Source: JBLHKE01 sp047619485 (GTDB taxonomy: Bacteria > Verrucomicrobiota > Verrucomicrobiia > Verrucomicrobiales > DEV007). From it: a stretch of DNA of 7,462 nucleotides. Under the pieces are notes generated by a model. The model did not search any database and was not told where the DNA came from. It saw only the letters and a list, made by a program, of their open reading frames with translations. The position numbers and the translations under genes were made by a program. Positions 6,495-7,462 of the stretch are shown one piece after another. The DNA lies in the NCBI GenBank assembly GCA_047619485.1, contig JBLHKE010000376.1:1-7462 (forward strand). The letters run 5' to 3'. Position 1 is the stretch's first letter. Each line of letters opens with the position of its first letter.

Positions 6495-7462
6495 CTACTC
6501 CTTAGCCGGCCTCACATTCAGAACGCCGGAGCCCTTAATAGAGTTCGGCGTGCTGGTTGCACTGTACTTGCCCGACGCTTGTGCCTTCCCGTCGAGAACG
6601 AGTCCCTTCACCTGCATCTCGCCTTCGAATGCTAGATCCAGTGTCGCGTTCTCAGCGACGGTCACTTCGGTATTCGCACTCAAACTGCGTGTATTCGTCA
6701 GGGAAAGCGTGCCCTCGGCAACTGTGGTTGGTCCGGTGAAACCGTTGCTGCCGGAAAGACGCCAAACGCCTGTTCCAGTCTTTGTCAGCGCCATCGTGGC
6801 TAACTTCTTGCGATCATAGGGGTTATCGAGATTGCCAGCCAACTCACCCGTCCCGGTCGTGGAACCCGTGAGCACAAGAGCCTTCGAGTGGCCGAAGCCG
6901 GAGATGTCGAAGGGACTTGTGAACTTCAACTGTCCGCTGCCCGACTGGTCGAAGGTCACGGTCTGCTTCTGCCCGGTGAGATCAATGATACGATCGGAGA
7001 CTTCTCCCCCGCCGGTATACTTCAAGGTGCAGTTGCCGACAAAGTCGATCATGCCGATATCAAGCGTGGTTGGCGCGCCCAAGCTGCTGCTGGATTTGCC
7101 GCCGACAACGCGATTGAGCGACGCGACGCTCAGCGTGCCGCTCTCGAGGATTGTCCGGCCGGTGTAAGTATTGTTGCCCGAGAGTTGCAGAGTCCCAGTC
7201 CCGCATTTTTTGATGGTAAACGATCCGCGCCCCGGGCCTTTGGCGTCAGCGATATTGACGGACAATTCCTGCGCCTCCTCGGCATCGGAAGTGTCCAGGG
7301 CGAAGATACTGCCGGTCATCAAGCCGCTGCTGTGAACCCCGGTGGTTAGCTTGTAGAGCAGTGTGCTGGCCTGCCCACTGGTGAACTGGCCCTCGCCTCC
7401 GACACTCAGATGAATCGCAGCCGTGTTGAATACGGTGATCTTCGCCGGAGTCCAGCTAGCCG
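6495..7462 (-). CDS. Autotransporter-associated beta-strand repeat protein, C-terminal part (partial at right edge)
   Basis: The frame is open to the window edge (first full codon at 7460) and ends at TAG 6497-6495, giving about 321 visible residues; the TTG at 7322 is internal. Two copies of the beta-strand repeat typical of passenger beta-helices are clear: GTGTLQLSGNNTYTGRTILE-type (about 7202-7125) and GTGVWRLSGSNGFTGPTTVA-type (about 6782-6693). Between them lie SSSSLGAPTTLDIG, KYTGGGEVSDRIIDLTG and DQSGSGQLKFTSPF, the linker strands that normally connect such repeats. The region upstream, with SVGGEGQFTSGQ and GSIFALDTSDA, is also typical of these long proteins. The C-terminus (NSIKGSGVLNVRPAKE) has no beta-barrel translocator, no sortase-like signal and no obvious PEP-CTERM, as is common in this lineage. 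It is probably a large exported surface fibre or beta-helix whose ligand is unknown. It lies just upstream of, and probably shares a transcript with, the secreted esterase gene. Confidence 0.85.
   Translation of the reverse strand, partial: ASWTPAKITVFNTAAIHLSVGGEGQFTSGQASTLLYKLTTGVHSSGLMTGSIFALDTSDAEEAQELSVNIADAKGPGRGSFTIKKCGTGTLQLSGNNTYTGRTILESGTLSVASLNRVVGGKSSSSLGAPTTLDIGMIDFVGNCTLKYTGGGEVSDRIIDLTGQKQTVTFDQSGSGQLKFTSPFDISGFGHSKALVLTGSTTGTGELAGNLDNPYDRKKLATMALTKTGTGVWRLSGSNGFTGPTTVAEGTLSLTNTRSLSANTEVTVAENATLDLAFEGEMQVKGLVLDGKAQASGKYSATSTPNSIKGSGVLNVRPAKE

Overview
The window looks like chromosomal DNA from a member of the Verrucomicrobiota or a close PVC relative. Nothing in it is a taxonomic marker. 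The inference rests on protein types that co-occur in that group: a CotH-kinase plus lamin-tail exoprotein ending in a calcium-loop 'DPDxDNDG' segment, a DUF2341/LamG/sialate-O-acetylesterase fusion, and an autotransporter-associated beta-strand-repeat protein without a barrel. All the proteins appear to be exported or cell-surface; no cytoplasmic metabolic gene, RNA gene, CRISPR array or transposase is visible.

Layout. Bases 1-3177 (+) hold one reading frame, open from the left edge, that encodes a large CotH-like protein (CotH kinase domain, split Fn3-like domain, jelly-roll domain, lamin-tail domain, Ca-loop, C-terminal beta domain). It is interrupted by a single in-frame amber codon at 1567-1569; the homology continues on both sides in the same frame, so this is one gene broken by a nonsense change, a readthrough case, or a base error. 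Bases 3178-3378 are a convergent intergenic region. It holds a 39-codon minus-strand ORF (3161-3280) with a convincing signal peptide and almost nothing after it, probably the 5' stump of a lost secreted-protein gene. Bases 3379-6459 (-) encode a secreted multidomain carbohydrate esterase of about 1,000 residues. Bases 6495-7462 (-) encode the C-terminal part of a beta-strand-repeat surface protein that runs off the right edge.

How they fit. The two large minus-strand genes lie 35 bp apart and are probably co-transcribed, the surface beta-helix protein first and the esterase second. The stump begins 98 bp beyond the esterase stop on the same strand and may once have been the third gene. The CotH-type gene converges on this set. 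A role in handling or displaying on acetylated extracellular glycans is a reasonable inference for the esterase; no pathway can be assigned to the rest. I see no previously undescribed system; the points most worth checking are the amber codon, the nested jelly-roll domain and the truncated signal-peptide ORF.
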